DNA of 64,000 bases from Euryodendron excelsum (taxonomy: Eukaryota > Streptophyta > Magnoliopsida > Ericales > Pentaphylacaceae): the NCBI GenBank assembly GCA_033060915.1, contig CM065397.1, forward strand, positions 15,752,501 to 15,816,500, given 5' to 3'. Positions 35,011-44,935 of the stretch are shown one piece after another. The number at the start of each line of letters is the position of its first letter. Position 1 is the stretch's first letter. The notes below the pieces were generated by a model. The model had not been told where the DNA came from and ran no database searches. It saw nothing but the letters and a program-made list of their open reading frames with translations. The position numbers and the translations under genes were made by a program.

Positions 35011-35205
35011 GGAATGGACAATGCCCCTAAGGGCATTTTGGTCATTTTACCTCTATTTGGGCCTGGCGGGCCCGCGAAGCTATGGACAGACGGGGTTTGG
35101 ACTTAGAAAGTTGGTTTCGGTTAGAATATGCTCACAATGACTTGAACGCAAGTCTGGACGGAGTGTAGACTGCCGAGCGGTCAAAAATGGGGTGCTTACA
35201 TGGTG

Positions 35206-35830
35206 GTTGTTTACTAATATCAAAAATATTACGCTCAACAGTCATATTTCCAAATGAAATCATCATTACACCATTCCTACAATTAATTAGAGCATTGGAG
35301 GTAACCAAGAAGGATGCCTTCAAATAACAGGAATGTGCCCCTTAGAGTTTTGAACAGGTTGAGTATCTAGGACTATAAAGTCAACTGGAAAGTAGAACTT
35401 GTCAACTTGAATCAAGACATCTTCAATGACACCTTTAGGAATTTTGACAGACCTATCGGCTAGCTGCAGTGTTACTAGTGTGGGCTTTAATTCAGCAAGA
35501 CCTAATTGTAAATAGATTGCATATAGCAATAAATTCACACTAGCTCCTAAACCAAGCAAAGCCTGCTCAATATGATGGTTCCCTATTGTACAAGAAATTA
35601 TAGGACAACCTGGGTCTTTGTACTTTACAGGAACTTTACATTGAATAATGGAGTTGACTTGTTCAACCAGAAATGCTTTCTTTAGAACATTTGTCTTTCT
35701 TTTTATAATAACAAGGTCTTTAAAAAATTTAGCATACGATGACACTTGTTGGATAGCATCTAAAAATAGAATATTAATTTTTACTTGCTTAAATACTTCC
35801 AAAATATCCCCATGTTGTGCACATTTCTAA
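35206..35830 (-). pseudogene. G2 protease region, catalytic residue lost
   Basis: On the minus strand, PVKYKDPGCPIISCTIGNH is followed by ALLGLGASVNLL, LGLAELKPTLVTLQLADRSV and FPVDFIVLDTQP, the retropepsin-like protease of Athila elements. The active-site aspartate of the DLGAS motif reads glycine. NALINCRNGVMMISFGNM and FDISKQPP follow, ending at the Tat insertion. The frame changes near 35320. Confidence 0.85.
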
Positions 35831-37509
35831 GAGGCTACTAATCGTTGAGGAAATGAAGCTTTAGGAACAAAATTTTTAATAGATGGGTCAATCTCCACTA
35901 GTTATGGAGCAATAGACTCTTGATATTTTACTTGTTTTCTCTGATTTTTATTTTTCTCAGTTTTTTCTAAATGTTCTTCTTCAGGTGTTTTTACTTGATT
36001 GTCAATTTGTTTTCCTGACATAAAAATGATAATAGATTGAACTTGATCTTGCTCTTTTGAACAGCTCGAATGGTCATTTATGAAAAATTGCCCTTTTGGA
36101 TTAGCTATAGGTTGACTAGGGAACTTTCCTTTTTCCGTTCTGCCATTTGACTAGCTAATTGACCCATTTGATTTTCTAGTTTTGCAATGACTTGAGTATT
36201 CATGTGAGTAGAATTCTTTATTGCAACTATAGATTGGCCTGTTACTTGCATAAATGCCTTGAGATAATCTTCTAAAGATGATTTTTATTATTGTGGTGTA
36301 GGGAACTGAAGATTTGATGGAAGTGAATTATTAGAATACTGTTGAACAGGATATGATTGAGTAGGAGGGCGAAACCAGGTGGAAACTGATTTTGAGATTG
36401 CGAGGGTTGCCCACCTAAATTAGAATTATTTTGATTATTTCTCCATGAAAACTTTGGATGGTTTCGTCAATTTGGATTGTATGTTTCTGTAAAAGAATGC
36501 CCAAATTACTTTCCATAATTATTTAGTGCATTTGCTTGCTCAGAATAGCATTCAGAATATCCTATCATGGATGGACACAACTCATGGATGGCTGACGCCA
36601 TAGTCCTATGCATAGCTAAAGCTTCTATCTTTTTTGTGAGACTATCTAACTTCATTTTTGAGATGAAGTAGCTGACTTATCCCTATTAGATGTGAAATCC
36701 CACTGTTGGGAACTTTTAGATAATTTCTCAAGAAATTCATAGGTTTCATCATCTCTAAGACTTAGGAAGGCCCCACCATTTATGGATTCAATCATGTTAC
36801 GATATGATTGTGTTAATCTATTATAAAAGTATTGCACGAGTCTCCATGTCTCAAAGCCATGATGAGGACATTTTAACATTAAATCTTTAAATTTTTTCCA
36901 ACTTTCATAAAATTTTTCATCTTCTTGTTGAGAGAAATCATATATCTCTCTTTTGAAGGCATTAGTCTTAGCCATTGGAAAAAATTTAGAAAGAAATTTC
37001 TTCACTAGAGACTCCCATGAAGTGACTGAGCCAGATGGTAAAGAATTTAACCATGTCTTTGCTTTATCCTTTAAAGAGAAAGGAAAAGGACACAATTTTA
37101 CAGACTCATCCGAAAAATTTTGAAACCTAAATGTAGCATAGATTACAAGAAAATATTTTATATGCATGTAAGAATCCTCTCTCTCACACCCATAAAATGT
37201 TGGAAGAAGTTGTATTAAGTGAGTCTTTAACTCAAAATGTGTTGCATTAGTTGTAGGCAACACTATACAAGAACGAGGATTCATGGTTATGGGAGCAAAT
37301 AAGTCTCTAAGAGATTTAGATTCATTAATATTTTCAAAGTTATCCCCCATGTTTGATATATTTTTATTTGCTTTTATTTGATTTCTTAATCTTCTCCTAA
37401 ATGTATTTTCAATCTCTAGATTAAATGATGCTAACTCTAAATTTTTCAATCGACAACCAAACATACACCAATTGAAAAAGGCAGAGTAGACAAGAAAAAT
37501 CATATTCAC
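35831..37509 (-). pseudogene. G2 gag
   Basis: The frame from 37509 to 36652 keeps a long uninterrupted capsid-type domain: SCIVLPTTNATHFELK, LIQLLPTFYGCE, PFSLKDKAKTWLNSLPSGSV, SWESLVKKFLSKFFP, NAFKREIYDFSQ, ESWKKFKDLMLKCPHHGFE and NRLTQSYRNMIE. This is the Retrotrans_gag family. The C-terminal part (36651-35831) includes NHPKFSWRNNQ and is broken by many stops. The first ATG in this frame is 37503. Gag is the best preserved gene of G2. Confidence 0.88.
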
Positions 37510-37938
37510 AATTCAAGAGATGGATTTGAACTAAAACGGCCTAGACCCGACCTAACTAGAATATCTAGAAGATACAAATAAACTAAATGGATGAAGGGAG
37601 AGATGAATTATCAAGATTTCAAGAAAAATCTCGAATTTATTTTTTTAAAATTTTTTGTGCAATAGCCAGTATTTTGACAGTATCATTCTCCTCTGAAATC
37701 AAATTGAGTTGATTCAAGCTGCGTTAGAAAGCTAACTGAATTCTCTATAATTTTTCCAGAAATAAGAATTTTCAAATTCTGATGTTTACTGGCTGAAAAA
37801 CAGCTCACAATCAGAGTCTAAAAATCAGAAATATTTTCCAAGGAATTTTTTTATTTTTATTTTAATTTTTTTGAAGAACCTAATTAAACTAGTGGAAGGG
37901 TTTGGTAAATCTAAATCTAACTTGTTTTCTAATTAAGT

Positions 37939-37961
37939 CCCCGGAAACAGTGCAAAAAACT
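37939..37961 (-). other. G2 primer-binding site, decayed tRNA-Asp type
   Basis: The minus strand after the LTR reads TTTTTTGCACTGTTTCCGGG. It aligns with the TGGCGCCGTTGCCGGGG site (tRNA-Asp) of Athila elements. Most differences are C-to-T or G-to-A, as expected from decay of methylated cytosines. Confidence 0.65.
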
Positions 37962-39328
37962 TGATGTGATAATTTTATTACTTGCAAGTGCACGAATTAG
38001 ATTGAAGTATAAGAATGTGAGTGTGAGGTCGATCCCACAGGAACTTGTAAATTTTTAGAAAATAAATTAGAATAAACCTAGTTCACCCTAACCTAGTTAA
38101 GAAATCTTGAGTTTTTTTAATTAATCTAACAATAGACAAAAATAAGTAAATAACCAAATAAACAAGTAAACAATTAATCTCGACAGTAATAATAAAGAGA
38201 TGAGAGATACCAAATTAAGATAACTAAGGTTTTAGAATCCACACACATGCATTATAATAACTTTTCAAGTAATTCAAATTATTTTCCTAATTCACTTCAC
38301 AATAACATTGTAATCAAACTTGTTATTATACAAAATATAACATTAAAATCACTTTAATAAATAAACTAATGTATACTCTTCCTTACCTTAGTATTCAAGA
38401 TAAAAAATTTATATGTATCCATATGAAAATAAATCACATAAGAAATCCAATACTTGAAATTATACCAATAAATAACAGGGTTAATAATTAATCGAACAAT
38501 CTCAAATCATGAACAAAAATCATATCCAAAATTATTGACTTTAATTAAATATAGGCAACAATATTAAACAATTAAAACACGTGTTTGGAAAATAAATATA
38601 AATCACATGTTAAGTCATTACAAAGTATGGAGTTTCATCATCAACCCTAGTATGAAAACTTAGTCACTCATGATTTTAACATCCATTGAAAATAAAAAAA
38701 AATAAAACATAAAACCTAGACACGTAAAAATAATAAGACTTTAAAAACTTTGAGTTTCAAAAATTTGTCTTCTTCTTCTTTCTTCTTTCTTCTTTCTTCT
38801 TTCTTTTTTCTTGGCTTTTCTCCTCTTTCTCGTTTCGGTAAGGCTCTCAACTTGTGTGGCTGCTCTGTTCCCTTTCTCGGTTGTGCGGCTGGAGACCCCA
38901 CTTCACTAAGGATTTGTTTTTCTCTTTTTATTCTTTCCTTGGCTGCCCCTTTACTCTTGTCCGTACAGGTCTTAGGCTAGCTTTTTGGTTTTCTGTTTTT
39001 TTATTTTTTCATTTTATTATTTTCCCTATTTTTCATTGGTTCCTCTTATTGTCCACGCTACACCCATGCACATATATACATACTATATATATCTATGAAT
39101 ATATATCTCTTTGCTTTTCTTTAAATGGCTTCCTTTAATAGCTGAAGGATTTTTCTTCTAGTCTCCTTACTTGAATAGAATTATTGAAATATTTGATTTT
39201 TTAAGTACTTGTTTTTTATTTTGACTAGGATTCTTCCTTTTTGCTTTTGTATCTAAATCTGCAATAAATAAATAATAACTAAATAATATAATTAAAGGAT
39301 AAAAATATATAAATTATGTGACTTATCA
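37962..39328 (-). repeat. G2 5' LTR
   Basis: Same termini as the copy at 26472-27820. It contains a ~30-bp local duplication (GGTTGTGCGGCTGG region, 38864-38895) that the other copy lacks. A CTT-rich tract lies at 38768-38810. Confidence 0.92.
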
Positions 39329-40194
39329 TGGTGCAGTCCCTATTTTTTCCTCAACTATTTAAGGCGTTTTCGTAATTTGAAGATCTAGTTAGAGATAGAT
39401 GATTTTGTACTTAGTTTCTTAGTAGTTTTCAAACTTGTAGAGAGAGAAACTGTGGAATTTTCATTGTAACAGATAGATTTAATGTAGCTTGCATTCAATT
39501 CTTCAATATTTCTTCAATTATTTAAGTGTTTTACAATGGTGATGGCCAACTAAATTCTCTCTTGGATTCAATTGAGAATATCACTCAAGATCTTCAAGTC
39601 ATCAATGGAGGTACATTGATCTTCAAAGCTACATCTTATATTCATCCAATTCTTGTCAATTGAGACTTAGATCCATTAGAAAACCTAGATTGTTTACTAA
39701 GTTTGGTAATCTCAATGCAGGATTCTCAAATTGATATTGGGTTCTGCACAAATCGATGGTATGAATCTATGATTCTCCAATATAAAATCATTTCTAATAT
39801 CAATTGATAGTGAATTGCTTTTTTCTATAGTTGAAATCTCCCTGATCAAAGGTGCATGAAGAGACCTTTAATTTGAGTTATATAACCTCCTTGAATGCTT
39901 GTAGTGATGTGGTGGTTGGACCAATTGGACCCAGGAACTTCCTTTAATTGTTCACAACTTAGTTTTAATTGCTTTCATTAGTGAATTAAACAATCAAACT
40001 CCAACCTCAAATATATTTCTGGTCTATTTTAGATACAATTTACCTTTTTGCTATTCAATTCAAGATAGTTTAGTATTCTCTAACTGTTGATAGCCTGTAT
40101 TTGGCTTGGTACTCGAGTAAATCGACTTCGGTACTTACTGGATTTATACTTTAATCGCAATACCCGTTTTGTTGCGGAAGCTTAACATACAACA

Positions 40195-40553
40195 ATCTAA
40201 GGAGTGATTTAATAATCTAGCCACATTGAGCCCTCCCATAAAAGGCTCACAATGGGTTCAATATTGTCCCACACTTAACCTTCCAATCACATTGTCTCTA
40301 TTAGGGCACACAAGTTCAACTGAACAGATCACTACAATATAAAACCTTATCGTGTAAGTTTCAACCCCAAACTTGGATTCAACCTATTTTATTAAAATAA
40401 AGATATCAATTAATATAAACTTAAATTAACAATAAGCACAATCCATTTTCACTGCCCATAAATTCAACCTCAAAATCCTTAACAACAATGCATAAGTAGT
40501 AAGGGGAATGTGTGAGCTTGTACGGGACAAGGTAGACTGATCTTCTGACAAAC
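40195..40553. other. Intergenic, nothing recognised
   Basis: AT-rich single-copy-looking sequence between LTR H and the MITE. No ORF, element terminus or RNA gene is seen. Confidence 0.5.
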
Positions 40554-41277
40554 CATGGGCGGAGCTTCTATGAAAGCTCTCCTGGGTTGTAGCCGGCCAG
40601 GGTAGAAAAGGCCAAAAAACAAAAAAATTATATGTAAATTTTTAGTCCAACATTATTTTAGCCTACCAGTTAATTTTTTTAGCCTACTCCAATCCAAGGC
40701 CAACCTAAATCATTAAAAAAAAAAAAGCAAGAAAAAAGAGGAAAAAGAAAAAAGAAAAACTAGTTTGATTTAGTCGACTAAGAGAGAACTGAGAAGAGGA
40801 AAAAAAGTATGAAAGGGTTTCCGTAATGTTGCCGAAAAAGTTGGGAAAAAAAAAAAAAAAACAAAGAAAGAGATTGGTTGGTATAGATTTGGGGTTTTAT
40901 TAGTTTTTTTTTTTTTTTTTTTAGCTACGAAGCATGCTAAAACTGTTCTTCATAACAAGATAAAGGATGATTTTCTTGCGGATTCTATGATTGTCTACAT
41001 TAAAATAAAACTTTCTAAAAATATCGATAATAAATGATTTCTATTATATGAAGAGCTAAAGAAAACAACTTCAAGAGTGTACTTATTTTTGGAGTACTTC
41101 TCTTTGTTTATTTTTAAACATTTACATACTCATGTACATGTTTGCTAAACATTAATTATAAAAAAAAAAACTCGTTTAGTTTATATAGATTTTGCTTGTA
41201 TATGTTCCATAATTTTTTTAATTTATTATACCTCCACTAATAGCCCATGTTGACTTAAATTTATGGCTCTGCCCTTG
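40554..41277. mobile_element. hAT-like non-autonomous DNA transposon (MITE)
   Basis: Terminal inverted repeats are CATGGGCGGAGC at the left and, in reverse complement, CAAGGGCAGAGCC at the right. Flanks are TGACAAAC (40546-40553) and CGACAAAC (41278-41285), an 8-bp TSD with one mismatch; 8 bp is typical of hAT elements. The 724-bp interior is AT-rich with A- and T-runs at 40705-40920 and has no transposase ORF. The CA-GGGCGGAGC terminus is common among plant hAT MITEs. Confidence 0.7.
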
Positions 41278-42093
41278 CGACAAACCCTCGTCACGCATCA
41301 TGGATTTCAATTGCATTCAATCCCAATCGGAAAAAGAAAAAGGAGGGAAAAAATATCAAACAAACAAACAAAAAAGAGGCAAATCAAACATCATAAGCTT
41401 TTCCGTGAGAAGGCCCTTGTTTATAAAGCCTAGTAAGCGCCCCCGCTAAGAGAAAGTGAAACATTACTCGTATCTGGTAGAGATCAGATATTTGTTTTTC
41501 TTTTTTTTAGGGGGATTAAAAAAATCAAGGTTATGTACTGCCAAAGCTATGATAGTATTAGAAGTGTGATGTTGAAGACTTGACAATAAACTATTGCATT
41601 AGGCATCCCATTTAGTTAATTAGGGCCATAAAGAACCAAAGAACCAACTTTAATACTGTTTGTCGAGAAAACGAAAACATTCATTTCTTGGAATAAGGTT
41701 TAAGAATACATAGGACTTGTTATATATATAATTGGTTGAGATTTGCAGAATCATAGATGGCATGGCACATCGAGAGTAGGCCTTAAGAATCGAGATGTGT
41801 GTGGTAATATAATAATCAGATTTTCAGAAGTCTCAGTTGTAGAAGGATGATGAGGAGGTCTGCATGAAGTCAACATATTGAATAAATTCAGAACTGCTAA
41901 GCATTATTTACAATTGAAAAAAGCTATTCTTCCAAAAAATTTGTATGAAGGTGTCTTATTTTGTAGTGTATAACTCTCACTCAACTGCATTATTTTTACA
42001 TCATTTTGATGATAAATCTCGTGTAAATTTTTGTAATTGTATAGCGTTACTGTTTACAATATCTTTTTTACCCTTTCCCATCGTTGATGCTGA
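41278..42093. other. Intergenic, nothing recognised
   Basis: AT-rich; no ORF with family resemblance and no clear repeat. Confidence 0.5.
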
Positions 42094-42429
42094 CAGATCT
42101 ATTAATGGGTGAGTGGGGGCAGTTGCCCACACTAACTTAGCAAATTCTACAATTATTTAAATTTTTTTATTTATATTTATTTGACCCTAAGTTGTAAATA
42201 TAGTATATTGTGCCCATTGATTTACTAACACTTACATTTATTCCAATGAATTTACTATCATGTAGCAACAAAAAGAAAGTTTATAGCCTTTGTACAGGGG
42301 AGGTCGGTGCCCCTTTATATATATATATATATAAGTATCTATTTACTTATTTAAAAAAATTAATTATCAGTTAGGAAACGATTCAATGTGTTTTGCCTCT
42401 CACTAAACAAAAATCTTGGATCGGCCCTG
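42094..42429. mobile_element. Possible second, decayed hAT-like MITE
   Basis: The right end GGATCGGCCCTG reads CAGGGCCGATCC in reverse complement, a typical hAT-MITE start. The left end CAGATCTATTAATGGG is only a weak partner. Flanks GATGCTGA and ATTGCTAA match at five of eight positions. It contains GGGGGCAGTTGCCC and a (TA)n run at 42317-42334. Weak candidate. Confidence 0.3.
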
Positions 42430-42507
42430 ATTGCTAAAGATTCTAAGATATGCTTTGACATCGCATCGTCATTTCGTTTTCTTTGAATGAAGCTTTAAAC
42501 CGCAAGA

Positions 42508-43802
42508 ATGGCGTATGATGGCACGTCAAGAGAGGAAGCTAGAAGAAATGTCCACACTTCAATTGATATAGAAGGCCTACTCACTTCCTTGGGGGGAAGT
42601 TAGATGACTTGCCAATCTTATCCCCTGAATGTTGTATCTACGAAGTTCCCAAAGCACTTCGTAAAATCAGTGAAGAAGCCTACACTCCTATGGGAGTCTC
42701 AATTGGCCCGCTTCACCATGGCAAAGAAAGCCTAGTACCCATGGAACAGCATAAGCGGAGGTACCTACTGGATTTTCTCCAACGGAGCAAAAAGTGTTTG
42801 GGGGAATTGGTCAAGTTTATGGAGGAAAGGGAAGAAAGAACCCGCCAATGTTATGCAAACACCATCAATCTCAGCAGCAACGAGTTTGTGGAAATGATTC
42901 TTGTGGATGCTGCCTTCATCATTGAAGTCCTATTGAGACGGCGGTTTCCCAATCTAAGACCTGCAAATGATCGTATATTTGGGAAACCAAAGATGATAAA
43001 TTATATCTTTTGTGATCTAATAATGCTTGAAAATCAACTTCCATTTTTTCTTCTGGAAGATCTTTTCAAAATGGTCAACATAGATGTAGGCGGTAACCAA
43101 GATAACACCCCTACCTTCATTCAGCTCACCTATGAAAACTTTGAGGATTTATTTAATTTTGAAGACATTCCAGAGAAGATTAATTCTTCAGAAGTCAAGC
43201 ATTTCATTGATTTCATAAGAATTTGTCTCATACCAAAGGAAACGTCAGAGACTAGCAGGAAAAGAAAATTTGAATTCGTACGTCCTGCAACAGAGCTCCA
43301 CGAGGCTGGAGTGGAGTTTAAGGTGGGTTCAAGCCAAAACTTACTTGACATAAAATTTAGTGGTGGTGTTTTGGAAATCCCATGTATAGAAATAACTGAT
43401 GACACGGAATGTTTTCTACGAAACCTTGTTGCCTTTGAGCAGTGTCATTGTAAGGTTGCTTACATTACTGATTATGTCACACTTATGGATAGCCTCATCA
43501 ACACTTCCAAGGACGTCGAGTTACTTATTCAAAGCAGAGTTATTGAAAATTGGCTAGGTGACAGTGAAGATGTGTCGAATCTCTTTAACCAACTGGGCAA
43601 AGGAATCGCCATGAGCAGTGACGAGTTTTATTTTTCTAACCTTTTCAATGATTTAAATGACTACTGCAAAGTCCCTTGGCACAAGTGGAAGGCAACCTTG
43701 AGGCATGACTATTTCAGGACTCCATGGCAGGCCTTATCTATTGCTGTGGCTGTTATTCTCCTTGTACTCACATTCATACAAACTGTGTTCTCTATAATAT
43801 GA
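42508..43802 (+). CDS. DUF247 (UPF0481) membrane-anchored protein, apparent N-terminal frameshift
   Basis: The only host-type gene seen, with no intron. From residue 1 of the long frame (42609) the DUF247 landmarks are PECCIYEVPKALRK, YTPMGVSIGPLHHGK, EQHKRRYLLDFL, FVEMILVDAAFIIEVLL, LIMLENQLPFFLLEDLF, ATELHEAGVEFK, LRNLVAFEQCH and a C-terminal hydrophobic helix (WQALSIAVAVILLVLTFIQT). That layout predicts a soluble body and a C-terminal membrane anchor. The likely start ATG is 42508: it encodes about 30 residues ending IDIEGLLTSLGG, the usual DUF247 leader, but stops at TAG 42601-42603. The main frame is entered only by shifting one base in the GGGGGGAA run at 42591-42598. Either a recent inactivating indel or a sequencing error; no ATG opens the main frame upstream of about 42690. 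DUF247 functions are mostly unknown; some act in grass self-incompatibility. Codons are otherwise clean, so decay is at most recent. Confidence 0.85.
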
Positions 43803-44342
43803 CCTGTTGATAATAAAGAGATTGATAGCTAATTATAATGTTGCTTAAAGTGTAAAATTGTACTTGTACCTTTGTTTTTTTTTTTTCTAATTCCATTACA
43901 TTAATATCAACTACAAAAAGGCAACAAAACAAGAAACAAAGAAACAAAGAATGAGGCATTCATACCTGGCCATATCGCTCTCGGAAAATGCCCAAATTTG
44001 CTCAATTCAAGTGCACAGCCTGTGAAATATTGAAATTGTGTAGCCTCTGTTGAACAAAAATGTGCTTCCAATAAAGATTTGTAGTTGTTTTACTATATTT
44101 AAATGCTTATTAGGGCAGATGCTAGGCATTGTGTGATGCATAAGTAACATTTCAGAAAATTGTTGGGATGTGGAAGCATTGTTATTCTTTGAGACCTATT
44201 GTTGCAGTGAAATTATCCATCCCATTCTCAATTACTTTCTTTTCGCCAAACACTCAAAACTACAAGCAATCTTTTTTTTTACACTTGGTTATGGGTAGCG
44301 TTAGGGTTGAATTTGAGATAGCTTAAGCACCAATTAGCTAGT
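43803..44342. other. 3' flank of the DUF247 gene
   Basis: A TAATAAAG signal at 43811-43818, just after the stop, could serve polyadenylation. The rest is AT-rich with no gene seen. Confidence 0.45.
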
Positions 44343-44553
44343 TGATTACATCCTAAAAGTGTAATCATCGGCCCTTAATTCGCATTTTGTTAGATTTATA
44401 CTAGTGTTAATTTCTTTATTTTAGTTAGATATTTGTTTGATTATGTTTTGTGTGTGCTTTGTAGGTTATATAAGCTAATAAAAGCAAAAAGAAATAAGAA
44501 TAATCAAAGTGGGTTCAAGGTGAATAATTTGTTCATGAAAATTCAGACCTGTC
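44343..44553 (+). repeat. H/G1-type gypsy LTR fragment
   Basis: TGATTACATCCTAAAAGTG followed by TTTTGTTAGATT matches the starts of the G1 LTR (17302) and LTR H (26278). It is cut at 44553 by the chromovirus-like element. The rest would lie beyond the right edge of the window. Confidence 0.6.
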
Positions 44554-44904
44554 TGATGCAGCGAAAATTAAGAGAGCAATAAAATAAACCCTAATCCGTT
44601 GATTCACCACGAATACCGGACTCAGAGTCGTTCTGCAACCTACTGATTCACCACGAATGCTAGGTTTTAAGGCATCAAACACTCGTTGATCTTCGTAGAA
44701 AATACCGAATGATTGGAAAAGTGCAAAAACGCACACAAGTTTTATTAATCGTCAAAAGCTGCTCAAAAAAGTCTTAACAAGAGCTTAAATAAGAGGCACG
44801 AAACCCTAGGGCCCCGGGACAAACCGGGTAAAAATAAATGACTGACAAAAGCCCAAAAAAATAGGCCCAAAATACAAAACGGGCTAAAAACATACTTAAA
44901 GGCA
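44554..44904 (-). repeat. Chromovirus-like element 3' LTR
   Basis: Begins TGATGCAGCG on the plus strand and ends TTAAAGGCA, about 351 bp. The minus strand before it reads GGAAAACGCGAAAAAA, a plausible polypurine tract. The other LTR is outside the window, so the ends are inferred from termini only. Confidence 0.6.
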
Positions 44905-44935
44905 TTTTTTCGCGTTTTCCTAGGCCGATTGAAGT

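Larger units (their letters stand above)
30294..35200 (-). mobile_element. Tat/Ogre-like solo LTR, 4.9 kb, with perfect TSD
   Basis: On the plus strand it runs from TGTCGCACTC to GGGGTGCTTACA. TSDs are TGGTG at 30289-30293 and TGGTG at 35201-35205. No internal sequence remains. It is collinear with the LTR at 48684-53785, which is joined to a Tat polyprotein and so identifies the family. Contents include a long degenerate AG-rich array (31300-32100), a GC-rich promoter block (33700-33850), a 157-bp array (34070-34600) and an 81-bp array (34809-35010). None of the short ORFs in it looks like a gene. Confidence 0.95.
26472..39328 (-). mobile_element. Athila-like gypsy element G2, gag retained, pol deleted
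   Basis: Two similar LTRs (26472-27820 and 37962-39328) flank gag, a damaged protease and a PR-RT linker; RT, RNase H and integrase are absent. TSDs are TGGCG (26467-26471) and TGGTG (39329-39333). A decayed tRNA-Asp primer site and an Athila-type polypurine tract set the minus orientation. A 4.9 kb Tat solo LTR at 30294-35200 splits the linker. Without that insertion the element would be about 7.9 kb. Coding only for gag and part of protease, it resembles non-autonomous gag-only derivatives. Confidence 0.9.
26278..40194 (+). mobile_element. Old gypsy-type LTR H (probably solo), split by G2
   Basis: 26278-26471 and 39334-40194 together resemble the G1 LTR: TAATTACACTCC start against TGGTTACATTCC, then GTGGATTGTTAG, the TTTAAGG/TAAAAGG promoter block, and the end block AAATCGACTTCGGTACTTACTGG..TACTTTAATCGC. 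I found no polypurine tract before it and no primer site after it, so a solo LTR is the simplest reading. I could not find a convincing TSD, so both outer ends are approximate. Confidence 0.6.

Noticed and set aside
26273..40199. TSD for LTR H (ATAAC against ATCTA or TACAA)
   Set aside because: No pair matches well at any plausible end, so the ends and solo status stay tentative.
43130..43405. Minus-strand ORF opposite the DUF247 gene
   Set aside because: A reverse-frame shadow of a conserved coding region.
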